Below are positions 1-9,216 of a DNA stretch of 64,000 bases, piece by piece. Made by a program: the position numbers and the translations under genes. The notes under the pieces are model-generated. The model was not told the origin of the DNA and did not search any database. It was given only the letters and a program-made list of their open reading frames with translations. Each line of letters starts with the position of its first letter. Within the stretch, counting starts at the first letter, position 1. Source of the stretch: Vibrio maritimus (GTDB taxonomy: Bacteria; Pseudomonadota; Gammaproteobacteria; Enterobacterales; Vibrionaceae); contig JYJJ01000006.1 in the NCBI GenBank assembly GCA_003263775.1, positions 280,129-344,128 on the forward strand, in the 5' to 3' direction.

Positions 1-161
1 GCAGGAAAACTGCTTGCTGAGGCTCTATCGGGTCACGCTGAACGCTTTGATGCTTTCGCAGACCTTACCCACGTAACCTTCCCTGGCGGTCGCATTTTGC
101 GATTCCGTTTACGGCGATGGGTGCGGCGTACTACAACTTGCGCGATAAACTCGCAATTTAA
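1..161 (+). CDS. FAD-dependent oxidoreductase, C-terminal end (PuuB/OrdL-like), frameshifted
   Basis: Only the C-terminal end is in the window. Frame 1 reads AGKLLAEALSGHAERF and on to a GG-R-RF segment. After base 106 the sense continues in another frame as FTAMGAAYYNLRDKL and stops at 159-161. The ending, with a Tyr pair and Arg-Asp-Lys/Arg-Leu, is typical of the glycine/D-amino-acid oxidase family that includes gamma-glutamylputrescine oxidase. The jump is explained by one missing C in the run at 105-106. The genes that follow make putrescine from agmatine and degrade GABA, so a putrescine-related oxidase fits well. Family is seen in sequence; the precise substrate is inferred from neighbours. 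Confidence 0.6.
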
Positions 162-259
162 TCCCAAGAAGATACAAAAACACCACTAGACAAAAAGAAG
201 TGCCTGCAATGACGGGCACTCAGTCAGCCCTTAGATGAGAAGAGATAAAGGAAGATCCT

Positions 260-1126
260 ATGAGTAAAGTAGTTAAATTTGCTGCCCTTCAGTTGACCAA
301 AACTTGGGACCTAGATGCAAACCTAGAAAAGATTAAAGGCGCGATTCGTGAAGCAGCAGCGAACGGTGCAAATGTGATTGTGCCTCAGGAGCTCATGGCC
401 GCCCCTTATTTCTGTAAAAAACAAGAAGCGAAGTACTTTGAGCTTGCGGAAGAAACGGACAACTGTCGCCTGATTAAAGAACTGAGTGCATTGGCAAATG
501 AGTTGAATGTCGTTATCCCAGTGAGCTATTTCGAAAAAGCGGGTAACACCTTTTTCAATTCTCTCGTGATGATCGATGCCGATGGTACTGTACTTGAGAA
601 CTACCGTAAGTCACACATTCCAGATGGCCCTGGCTACAGCGAAAAGTACTACTTCAGCCCTGGCGATACCGGTTTTAAAGTATGGAAAACGCAATTTGGT
701 ACCTTCGGTGCGGGCATTTGCTGGGATCAATGGTTCCCAGAGCTTGCTCGTAGCCTAGTTCTGAGTGGCGCAGAAGCCATTTTCTACCCAACAGCGATTG
801 GCTCAGAGCCACAAGACCTGTCTCTGGATTCTAGAGATCATTGGCAACGTACGATGCAAGGCCACTCTGCGGCGAACCTAGTGCCGGTGATTGCTTCTAA
901 CCGTGTAGGTGTCGAAGCGGATGACGGCATAGAGACAACGTTCTATGGCTCATCATTCATCACCGATCATACTGGTGGTAAGCTAGCGGAAGCACCTCGT
1001 GAAGGTGAAGCGATCATCTACGCAGAAATTGATCTTCAAGAAACAGCCAAAGCTCGTCACGCTTGGGGTCTATTCCGTGACCGCCGTCCAGAGCTATATC
1101 AAGATATTCTTAGCCTAGCGAAGTAG
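260..1126 (+). CDS. aguB: N-carbamoylputrescine amidase
   Basis: Cytoplasmic nitrilase-superfamily enzyme of 288 residues, the usual length for AguB. It hydrolyses N-carbamoylputrescine to putrescine, CO2 and ammonia. The Glu-Lys-Cys catalytic triad is visible: Glu44 in VPQELMAAPYF, Lys117 in NYRKSHIPDGPGY and Cys154 in GAGICWDQWFPE. ATG at 260 follows an AAAGGA ribosome-binding site. The next gene, aguA, starts 11 bases after the stop and supplies the substrate, so the two are almost certainly co-transcribed. No defect is seen in this gene. An alternative, general carbon-nitrogen hydrolase, is unlikely given the pairing with agmatine deiminase. Confidence 0.95.
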   Translation: MSKVVKFAALQLTKTWDLDANLEKIKGAIREAAANGANVIVPQELMAAPYFCKKQEAKYFELAEETDNCRLIKELSALANELNVVIPVSYFEKAGNTFFNSLVMIDADGTVLENYRKSHIPDGPGYSEKYYFSPGDTGFKVWKTQFGTFGAGICWDQWFPELARSLVLSGAEAIFYPTAIGSEPQDLSLDSRDHWQRTMQGHSAANLVPVIASNRVGVEADDGIETTFYGSSFITDHTGGKLAEAPREGEAIIYAEIDLQETAKARHAWGLFRDRRPELYQDILSLAK

Positions 1127-1137
1127 TGAGGTGACCG

Positions 1138-2218
1138 ATGAAACTCACCACAACACCAAAACAAGATGGTTTCTTTTTTCCGGCAGAGTTTGAGCCGGTA
1201 AGAGAAGTTTGGTTAGCTTGGCCCGAGCGCCGCGACAACTGGCGAGACAATGCCAAGCCAGCGCAGAGAACTTCGCGAAGGTCGCCAATGCGATTGCCGA
1301 TGTTGTCCCTGTATCAGTAGCAGTGAGCAGCGCTCAGTATGAGAAGGCTCGTGCGATGCTTGACCGCTCAGTAAAGCTGGTGGAGATGGCATTCAATGAT
1401 TCTTGGATGCGAGATATTGGCCCAACGGTCGTGGTTAACGCGAAGGGTGACAGGCGCGGCGTGAGCTGGCAGTTCAATGCTTGGGTGGTGAGTTCAATGG
1501 TCTTTATGATGACTGGAGTGATGACGATAACGTTGCTGCTGCAGTATGTGATGTCATGGGGCTTGATCACTATCGTGCTCCATTCGTTCTAGAAGGTGGT
1601 GCTATTCACACCGATGGTGAAGGCACACTATATACCACTGAAGAATGCTTGCTGAGCCCAGGACGTAATCCATCACTGTCTAAGACCCAGATCGAAACCA
1701 AACTGAGTGAATATCTTGGTATCGAGAAAGTAGTATGGCTACCTAAGGGATTGTTTAACGACGAAACCGATGGCCACGTAGACAATCTCATTCACGTGGT
1801 TGCACCTGGTAAAGTGGTATTAAGTTGGACAGATGATCCGTTCGATCCCCAGTATGCTCTATCGAGGGAGGCGTTATCAGCACTCAAGTCCCAAAAGGAC
1901 GCTAAGGGTCGCGCTATCGAAGTCATCAAAGTGCCATTGCCTGGACCGCTATACTACTCTCATGAAGAGGCGTCTGGCGTGGAAAGTAGCGATGGTATGA
2001 ACCGCCAAGCGGGAGAACGATTAAGTGCTTCTTACGCTAACTTTTTGATGGTTAATGGTCATGTTTTTCTGCCGCTACTAGACAGTGAGTTTGACAGCAT
2101 CGCGATAGAGATTTTGGCTGCAGCGCTGCCTGATTATCAAATCGTCGGAATTCAGACACGCGAAGTCTTGTTAGGTGGCGGCAACATACATTGTATTACT
2201 CAGCAGATCCCGGCTTAG
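1138..2218 (+). CDS. aguA: Agmatine deiminase (two apparent frameshifts)
   Basis: Converts agmatine to N-carbamoylputrescine plus ammonia; member of the guanidino-modifying (peptidyl-arginine-deiminase-like) fold. Family segments in order: [20 protein letters not shown] near the start, [36 protein letters not shown] and the C-terminal GGGNIHCIT with the catalytic Cys. The reading frame changes near 1268 (an A-run before the NFAKVANAI segment) and near 1484 (GGG where GGGG gives [12 protein letters not shown]). With two bases restored the protein is 360 residues, normal for AguA. Both jumps lie in homopolymers, so assembly error is the likely cause rather than real inactivation. It sits 11 bases after aguB. 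Confidence 0.9.
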
Positions 2219-2299
2219 GGCTCTGTTTACTGACTCACTCTATTTACAAACAAAATGGCGGCTCAATAGAAGCAAGCCACAGAAACAAAAGGATTCACC

Positions 2300-3727
2300 A
2301 TGCAGCAAGTTGACAACAAAAGCCTATTGGCGTTTATGGTGACAGCAGCCGACAACGCTGTTGAAGTAACCAACCCTGCAACGGAAGAAACGGTGGGCTT
2401 TGCGCCACGTTCAAGTGATGCAGAAGTGATGGACGCTATTGAGCGTGCACATGTGGCCCAGAAAGAGTGGGCGAAGGTACCAGCAAAAACACGTGCCGGC
2501 ATGCTCAACCGTTGGTTCCAGCTAATTCTTGAAAACAAAGATGACCTTGCTCGAATTATGACGATGGAACAAGGTAAACCACTCGCAGAAGCGGCGGGAG
2601 AAGTGCTGTATGGCGCGAGCTTTATTGAATGGTTCGCGGAAGAAGCTAAACGTACTTATGGCGATACGATCCCAGGTCCAACGGCCGATAAGCGAGTCGT
2701 GACTATCAAGCAACCTATTGGCGTTGCCGTAGCTATCACCCCTTGGAACTTTCCTATTGCAATGATCACGCGTAAAGCAGGACCGGCTCTTGCTGCAGGT
2801 TGTAGCTTTGTAGTGAAACCGTCTGATTCAACGCCGCTATCTGCGTTCGCCATCGTGGAACTGGCTTACCAAGCGGGCATTCCAAAAGACGCGCTGCAAG
2901 TCGTGCTGGGTGAAAGCTCACGTAAAATTGGGGCAATCTTCACATCGCACCCTCTGATCAGAAAGCTCTCTTTCACAGGCTCTACGCAAGTGGGCAGTGT
3001 ATTAATGGCGCAGTCTGCTAAAGACATTAAACGCACGTCGATGGAACTAGGTGGTAACGCGCCATTTATTGTTTTTGACGATGCAGATATTGATGCAGCG
3101 GTTCAAGGCGCTATGGCGTCTAAATTCCGAAATGCAGGCCAAACGTGTGTTTGTGCTAACCGCTTCTATGTTCATAGCAAAGTTTATGATGAGTTTGTTG
3201 CCAAGTTCGATGCAGCTGTTCAGCAGCTTAAGATAGGTAACGGTCTAGATGAAGGCGTTAGCATCGGCCCTGTGATTAATGAAAGTGCAAAACAGGGCAT
3301 TCAAGCTCTGATTGATCGTGCTGTTGAGCAGGGCGCGACACCTGTCACGCCGCTTAAATCCCTTGAAGGCAACTTTATGCAGCCAGTAGTGCTAAAAGAT
3401 GTCTCCCACAGTATGGATATCGTTCAAGAAGAGATCTTTGGCCCGGTTGCACCTGTGATTCGCTTTGAAACGGATGAAGAGCTAATCGAGATGGCTAACG
3501 ACACCATTTACGGTCTAGCGAGCTACTTCTACAGCCAAAATATTCATCGTGTATGGAAAGTGGCGGAAGCACTGGAATATGGCATGGTCGGCATCAACGA
3601 AGGCATTATTTCTACTGAGGTTGCACCATTTGGTGGTGTGAAACAATCGGGTATTGGCCGTGAAGGCGCGAAGCAAGGTATCGACGAGTATATGGACGTT
3701 AAATATCTCTGCTTTGGTGGCAATTAA
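2300..3727 (+). CDS. gabD: NAD(P)-dependent succinate-semialdehyde/aminobutyraldehyde-type dehydrogenase
   Basis: Intact aldehyde dehydrogenase of 475 residues. Visible motifs are the cofactor-binding PWNFPIAMITRKAGPALAAG near 148, FTGSTQVG near 225, the general base Glu249 in MELGGNAPF, and nucleophile Cys283 in GQTCVC. The second Cys two residues later (Cys285) is typical of GabD enzymes. ATG at 2300 follows AAAGGA. Neighbours are the agmatine-to-putrescine genes upstream and a GABA-type transaminase 28 bases downstream, so the enzyme probably oxidises succinate semialdehyde to succinate, or the gamma-aminobutyraldehyde intermediate (PuuC-like). The family is certain; the choice between GabD and PuuC rests on similarity to GabD in length and the CVC motif. 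Confidence 0.85.
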   Translation: MQQVDNKSLLAFMVTAADNAVEVTNPATEETVGFAPRSSDAEVMDAIERAHVAQKEWAKVPAKTRAGMLNRWFQLILENKDDLARIMTMEQGKPLAEAAGEVLYGASFIEWFAEEAKRTYGDTIPGPTADKRVVTIKQPIGVAVAITPWNFPIAMITRKAGPALAAGCSFVVKPSDSTPLSAFAIVELAYQAGIPKDALQVVLGESSRKIGAIFTSHPLIRKLSFTGSTQVGSVLMAQSAKDIKRTSMELGGNAPFIVFDDADIDAAVQGAMASKFRNAGQTCVCANRFYVHSKVYDEFVAKFDAAVQQLKIGNGLDEGVSIGPVINESAKQGIQALIDRAVEQGATPVTPLKSLEGNFMQPVVLKDVSHSMDIVQEEIFGPVAPVIRFETDEELIEMANDTIYGLASYFYSQNIHRVWKVAEALEYGMVGINEGIISTEVAPFGGVKQSGIGREGAKQGIDEYMDVKYLCFGGN

Positions 3728-3755
3728 TTAGCGATAACGAATAAAGGACTGAACA

Positions 3756-5029
3756 ATGAAAAATCAACAACTGCACGAAAGAAGAAGCAAAGTTATCGCT
3801 CAAGGCATGGGCGCACTTTACCCACTGTATGTTGAGAAAGCGGAAAATGCCCATGTATGGGATGTCGATGGCAACAAGTACATCGATTTCGCTGCAGGTA
3901 TTGCAGTAACCAATACGGGTCACTCTCACCCACGCATTACAGAAGCAGTGAAAGCGCAGATTGAAAACTTCTCTCATACCTGTGCCATGGTGACGCCATA
4001 CGAATCATTTGTGGAGCTGGCTGAAAAACTTACAGAGCTTGCTCCGGGTGACACCGAGAAGAAAGCCATCTTCCTTACCACAGGTGCCGAAGCGGTCGAA
4101 AACGCGGTGAAAGTGGCACGTGCTCATACTGGACGAAGCGGCGTTATCGCTTTTAAAGGTGGTTTCCACGGCCGTACTAATATGACTATGGGTCTAACCG
4201 GTAAGGTTGCACCATATAAAGCGGCTTTGGACCGTTCCCGAACGAGATCTTCCATGCGCCGTATCCGAATGCGTTCCATGGCATTAGCACTCAAGACAGC
4301 TTGCAAGCACTTGAAGATCTGTTTGCTTGTGACATTGAGCCTAGCCGTGTTGCGGCGATCATTTTTGAGCCAGTGCAAGGTGAGGGTGGTTTCTATCAAG
4401 CGCCTCAAGACTTTGCCGAAGCGGTGCGTGCACTGTGTGACAAGCACGGTATCTTGCTGATAGCGGATGAGATCCAAACAGGTTTTGCCCGCACAGGCAA
4501 AATGTTCGCAACTGAGCACATTGGTATTGAACCTGATTTGATGACGATGGCGAAAGGAATTGCGGGTGGTTTCCCAATCTCTGCAGTAGTCGGTAAAGCA
4601 CACGTTATGGATTCTGCGCTTCCTGGTGGCCTTGGCGGCACTTACGCTGGCTCTCCACTTGGCTGTATCGCGGGCTTAGAAGTTCTCAAGATCATCGAAG
4701 AAGAGCAACTGTGTGCTAAAGCTCAAGGTATCGGTGAAGTCGTTAATGCTCGAATGACCGCGCTGCAAAAGCAAGTTCCAGCAATTGGTGACATCCGTAC
4801 TATCGGCGCAATGATGGCGATTGAGTTTACCGACCCACAGACGCAGCAGCCATTGCAAGATGTCACCAAAGCGGTGATTGCTAAGGCTCAAGAAAACGGT
4901 CTTATCTTGTTGTCGTGTGGCGTAAAAGCGAATGTGATTCGCCTATTGCCACCGCTAACCATAGAGTCAGAAGTGTTAGCAGAAGGCTTAGATAAGCTAG
5001 AAGCTATCATTTCAGACGTGGCGAAGTAA
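3756..5029 (+). CDS. gabT: 4-aminobutyrate transaminase (one apparent frameshift)
   Basis: Class III PLP-dependent aminotransferase that moves the amino group of GABA to 2-oxoglutarate, giving succinate semialdehyde for the preceding dehydrogenase. Visible: DVDGNKYIDFAAGIAVTNTGHSHP near the start, TTGAEAVENAVK, FKGGFHGRT, ADEIQTGFARTGKMFA, and the PLP lysine in MAKGIAGGFP. The frame jumps near 4222: restoring one G (GG to GGG) gives KAGFGPFPNEIFHAPYP, a standard GabT/PuuE sequence, and a 424-residue protein. Start ATG at 3756 follows AAAGGA. This is the last gene of the agmatine/putrescine/GABA cluster; a strong terminator follows. puuE is the alternative name. Confidence 0.88.
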
Positions 5030-5078
5030 TCCCCCTAGCTTCCCACAGATTTTTATCGCTCCGATAAAGTCTCTCCCT

Positions 5079-5122
5079 AAAAAAGCCCCCTCGATTCGAG
5101 CCCGAGGGGGCTTTTCTTTTTT
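5079..5122 (+). terminator. Rho-independent terminator after gabT
   Basis: An inverted repeat, AAAAGCCCCCTCG then a short loop then CGAGGGGGCTTTT, followed by a T-rich stretch. It closes the + strand polyamine cluster before the manA promoter. Confidence 0.9.
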
Positions 5123-5170
5123 CTGATCTTTTTGTCAATTTTTGATCATGCTGGAAGTATTGATCATTTA

Positions 5171-5200
5171 TCAATTTAAAACTATATAGTTTTAAATTGA
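5171..5200. promoter_or_regulatory. Perfect 30-bp palindrome upstream of manA (candidate operator)
   Basis: The left half TCAATTTAAAACTAT is followed directly by its exact reverse complement, giving a gap-free 30-bp palindrome. It lies about 115 bases before the manA ATG at 5314. Being very AT-rich and lacking a T-tract, it is unlikely to be a terminator and is more likely a binding site for a dimeric regulator. A repeated TTGATCA lies just upstream (5151-5166 region). No regulator gene is adjacent, so the cognate protein is unknown. Confidence 0.5.
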
Positions 5201-5313
5201 GTTCTGTTAACTTATGCGAATGTTCGGCACTCCGTTAGCAGACCTGGATCCTGATAGCGCTCTTTTGAACAAGTCCGCTATCAAGATCCCTTTGATGATT
5301 GGTTGGAATTTTC

Positions 5314-6503
5314 ATGACGCAACAACATTTTTTACCTATGAGTAATGTTATCCAAGATTACCCATGGGGCAGTGAGACCTCGATTTCGACGCTTTTTGGT
5401 ATCGAGAATCCGGAGCATAAACCGCAAGCCGAACTTTGGATGGGCGCGCATCCTAACGGCTGTTCGCAGATCTTCATCGACAATCACTTGGTTCGCCTCG
5501 ACGAATGGGTGGCAGGCGACCCAGAGTCTATTCTCAGCCCTTCTGTACAGCAGCAATTTGGTGAGTTGCCATACTTGTTCAAAGTGCTTGCGGCAGAAAA
5601 TGCACTGTCGATTCAAGTGCACCCGAGTAAAGAACAAGCTGAGAGAGGCTATTTGTTAGAGCAGCAACATGGCTTGGCTGTAAATGCGGACTGTCGAAAC
5701 TACAAAGATCCCAACCACAAACCAGAGTTGGTTTATGCTTTAACTCGCTATCAAGCATGAATGGTTTTAGGCCTCATGAAGAGATCCTGAAGTACTTTAA
5801 TACGTTGGATATTGCAGAGTTGTCTGAGCTCGTCACCGAATACAATACAGAGCCGAACCCAGCGGGACTCAAGCAATTCTTTGTCGGATTGCTGAAGTTG
5901 GAAGGGGACATCAAATGCCGCGCCATTGACGGCCTATTGAGTTTTGCTAGCAATCAGCAAGGCGATGAGACATTTGAGCTTATTACTTGGTTAGCAGAGC
6001 GATACCCAGGTGATATTGGTTTATTCGCACCACTTATCTTGCATGTTCTTACTTTAGAGCCAGGCCAGGCAATGTACCTAGATGCGTGTACTCCTCATGC
6101 CTATTGCAAAGGGACAGGTCTTGAAATTATGGCTAACTCAGACAACGTGCTTCGAGCTGGACTGACGCCAAAGCATATTGATGTTGCTGAATTGGCCGCC
6201 TGTACGGTGTTTGAACCAAAGCGTCTTGAAGCTTTGCTCTCGACTCCCCATCGTGAGAACGGCGCAGAGCACTTTTTGGTGCCAGTAAAAGACTTTAAGT
6301 TCAGTGTTTATGCGAATCAGCACCAGCGTGAGCTTACGGTGGAAACGCCAGAGATCTTGTTTGCACTCGATGAGCCAGTGCATCTAACGCATGAAAATGG
6401 CGAGGTTGCTGTGTTGGAACGCGGACATTCTATGTTCATTCCGGCTTTTGCTAAGCGCTATTCTGTCAGTTGCCAAGGTAAGTTTGCGCGAGCCTACTGT
6501 TAG
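5314..6503 (+). CDS. manA: Mannose-6-phosphate isomerase, copy 1 (one apparent frameshift)
   Basis: Type I phosphomannose isomerase, a cytoplasmic zinc enzyme interconverting mannose-6-P and fructose-6-P. Seen in order: IQDYPWGSETSISTLFGI, PQAELWMGAHPNG, GELPYLFKVLAAENALSIQVHPSKEQA (zinc-site residues Gln and His), NHKPELVYAL, then NGFRPHEEI and the C-terminal EIMANSDNVLRAGLTPKHID. The first part stops at 5760; one missing A at 5757 (GCATG for GCAATG) restores YQAMNGFRP and a 396-residue enzyme. A nearly same-sized intact paralogue lies at 13184-14371. ATG at 5314 is preferred; an in-frame ATG at 5338 is also possible. Transcribed alone between two terminators. Confidence 0.88.
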
Positions 6504-6543
6504 GCTTGAGAACAAAAATTGATGCAATATCGACAAATTGCTA

Positions 6544-6571
6544 GGGAGATCGCGAGAGATCTCCCTTTTTT
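6544..6571 (+). terminator. Rho-independent terminator after manA copy 1
   Basis: GGGAGATC, six-base loop, GATCTCCC, then a run of T. Perfect 8-bp stem. Confidence 0.9.
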
Positions 6572-6675
6572 GTCCAATTTGTACAGAATGCAATCAGCAT
6601 GGATTGCAATTTAGTTACAGATAACTAGTATGTAATTTAAGGAAATGTAAAAACTAAAGCACTAGGTACTGTAAA

Positions 6676-7215
6676 ATGGAATTTAGAGTAGCAGAATATG
6701 CTGACTTTCAAAATGTGGCTCAATTACACGCATCGAGCTGGCAACACGCTTATAAGGGAATCATGCGCCAATCGTATCTTGATGACTCGGTTCTAGAAGA
6801 TAAACAACTGATTTGGCAGACAAGGTTGCTTAATCCGCCTTTTAGTCAACATGTCCTTGTCGCAGAAGACAATGGTGAGTTGGTAGGGTTTATTTGTCTT
6901 TTTGGCAATCATAATGTCGATTTCGGCACTATCATCGATAATCTTCATGTCACGCCTCAAGCACAGCGTCGCGGTGTCGCTAAGCAGCTTATCGTTCGTG
7001 CCGTCGAATGGGCGGAAAAGTTCTACCCAGACAATGGCATTTTCCTCGAGGTCCTCGCCGACAATACCAATGCCATTCACTTCTATGAGTCGCTAGGCGG
7101 CAATCAAGTCCTCAAACAACGCACAGAATCCCCTTGTGGTAAGTTTCTCGATGAATATCTCTACACTTGGAAGCGTCCAGCGGACTTGGGTGAAGGGTGT
7201 GGCGTTCTAGCTTAA
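6676..7215 (+). CDS. GNAT family N-acetyltransferase
   Basis: Cytoplasmic protein of 179 residues with the GNAT fold. The acetyl-CoA-binding motif A is seen as NLHVTPQAQRRGVAKQLI (Q/R-x-x-G-x-A at about 95-107), followed by LEVLADNTNAIHFYESLGG, the typical motif B with N-x-x-A-x-x-F-Y. The substrate cannot be told from the sequence. The ATG at 6676 has only a weak upstream Shine-Dalgarno (AGGT). The gene stands alone: terminators lie before and after it. Gene family is secure, biological role unknown. Confidence 0.85.
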   Translation: MEFRVAEYADFQNVAQLHASSWQHAYKGIMRQSYLDDSVLEDKQLIWQTRLLNPPFSQHVLVAEDNGELVGFICLFGNHNVDFGTIIDNLHVTPQAQRRGVAKQLIVRAVEWAEKFYPDNGIFLEVLADNTNAIHFYESLGGNQVLKQRTESPCGKFLDEYLYTWKRPADLGEGCGVLA

Positions 7216-7224
7216 CCTAATAGA

Positions 7225-7256
7225 AAGAGCACCTCATAAAGAGGTGCTTTTCATTT
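7225..7256 (+). terminator. Rho-independent terminator after the GNAT gene
   Basis: GCACCTC, ATAAA loop, GAGGTGC, then TTTTC. A-rich on the left, so it may also act for the convergent gene ending at 7271. Confidence 0.85.
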
Positions 7257-7270
7257 ATTAAGCTTCGTTG

Positions 7271-9066
7271 TTAGAAATCTAGCCTAAATACAGGTGTCGT
7301 TCCGCTGACTTCGTTGCCTACCGCGATGAAGTGCTGACCTTGCCTTGTAAAATACTTAATCGACTCAGGCCCAAGATCTCCGGCTTTCGGGTTATACGCA
7401 TCGTTCGTACAATCACCATTGTCTACTTGAGTGCAAACCGGTTGGCTAAAGTCACGATTGTTCACATAGGTGATAAATAATGCCTGCTCTGGAACACTAA
7501 CGTCATAAACCATAATACCGCCTTGTCGTTCCAGCCCAATAAAGGCGTAATGACGGCCATTGATAGAGGCGACTTCAATAGCTTCTGGTTCGACGCCTTT
7601 GTCATCACTACGATCATCGGCTGAAGTGTTGTTGTCATTAGTGCTGTTGAAGTTGGCTTTGTCGTTCATCAGTACAATGTTTGCGAACTCATCTCCGCTG
7701 TCGTACACAGCTTGGCCTTGGTCATTCCAAATCGTGAAAGAACGAGCGCCAAACGCTTGTACCTTTTCGTCAGCTTGTAGTGGACTGTTTGCTTTGATGA
7801 CTTTAAGGCGCGCAAGTTGTTTGTTGTCTTTGAGCGCTGTGGCAAGAGGGTGGTCATCAGCAACCTTGAGCTTTTTGCCGCGCACCTCATCTACATAGGC
7901 AATACAGAAGTCTTGGTTGGACGCGTAATCCGCTGCTGACTGGTCTTCGTCGCCATCCCATTTATAGCCAAGTTGGTCACACTGCTCCTGAGTGGTATCA
8001 AACCCATATTCACGACCGTCACCTTCGTTTGCTGTCACTATGTAGGTCTTTCCATCCACTTGGTAACTGGTAATGCTATCAGGCATATAAAGCCCTTCTA
8101 GCATTGGGTAGCTTTGTAAGTTGCCAACCATCTTGTCTTTGTTGGATGCATCCAGCTGAGCGGTTTCCCAGGATTTGCCACCAAGTCCGTAGATGCCGAC
8201 TACGCGTTTTTGTTCAACGTCGATGGCCGCCAGCGCATTGTTTTCTTGAAGTGCGACGTACACTTGACCGTTATCTGCAAAGGTTAAGTATTCTGGTTCC
8301 AGGTCTTGTGCGACGCTCGCTTTCGGGTGTGAGATTCGAACCTTGTCACTCAGTTCAGTATGTCTGGATTCACCTTGGTTGAAGTCTCTAAAGTCGATTT
8401 GCGTCACCTCGGCATTGAGTGGGCCTTTGCCTAAGTCGACGAGCGTTACTGAGCCTTCTGGATCGATAGAGTAATCGGAGTTTGGTTCACCCTCGTTGGC
8501 CGAGGCGATGTATCGCCCATCTCTAGAAAAGCTCACCATATCGGGCAGAGCGCCTGCTGGGTAAGTTGTAATGAGTTCTAAAGTATCTGAACGGTACAAT
8601 GCGATGAGACCCGCTTTTTGCTTATTCGCATTTTCAATGGCAACTGCGACCAATCCTTGATGCACAGAAACGCTGTTTGCCGCGCCAATGGCAATACCTG
8701 ACTGCGCTGCTGCCGAGTTAAGATCAATTTGTCCGGACAGAGTTGGTGCACTCGCCTCGTCAAGTGACATGACGTCAACGGTTTTACCTTGAGCATTGAC
8801 GACATAAAGCTTGTCGGTGCAGCTATCGTAACTGACGATTTCAGCGGCAGAGCTAGCAAATGGCGCATTAGCTACAGAAGTCCCGACAAGAGTAAGACCA
8901 CTGACCGTCATCTCACTGGGTTGTGGCGCTGTTTGAGCCAGACATTGAATATTAAATTCTTTCACAGCCGAGAATGGCTGACTTGTGGATGTTGGTGTGC
9001 TTGAGGCGCAGCCCAGTAAACTGGCAGAAGCAATGACTAGGCAGATAGAGCGAGTGTGTGTTTCAT
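7271..9066 (-). CDS. Choice-of-anchor I family lipoprotein, propeller-like (one apparent frameshift)
   Basis: The long intact frame from 8965 encodes a repeat-rich protein with segments such as SFSRDGRYIASANEGEPNSDY, VTLVDLGKGPL and IVTANEGDGREYGFD, as in choice-of-anchor I/alkaline-phosphatase-like propeller proteins. Upstream, an ATG at 9066 with a strong GGAGGAAAC site starts MKHTLALSA. One missing G at 9040-9041 (+ strand) separates it from LVIASASLLGCASS, a lipobox with Cys. Restored, the protein is 598 residues and would be an outer-membrane or periplasmic lipoprotein. Biochemical function of the family is not established; phytase or phosphatase activity has been suggested for relatives. 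Convergent with the GNAT gene. Confidence 0.75.
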
Positions 9067-9170
9067 GTTTCCTCCTTGAAAGTAGACTCGCCGACTTTAG
9101 AGAAGTGGTATGAAGGTTTTATGTCGATAATGTAACTATCTGATTAAATAATATAATTAACAATAAAACA

Positions 9171-9194
9171 AAGCGAGAGCCATTGCCCTCGCTT
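9171..9194 (-). terminator. Probable terminator of the PLP enzyme gene
   Basis: Inverted repeat AAGCGAGAGC / GCCCTCGCTT with one mismatch; reading leftward it is followed by a T-rich stretch (TTTGTTTTATTG). Confidence 0.65.
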
Positions 9195-9216
9195 ATCTCG
9201 TCTCTGATAGTCGGAA

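Noticed and set aside
7271..9066. Real truncation of the choice-of-anchor I gene at 8965
   Set aside because: A strong ribosome-binding site, signal peptide and lipobox upstream join the gene if one base is added, so truncation is unlikely.
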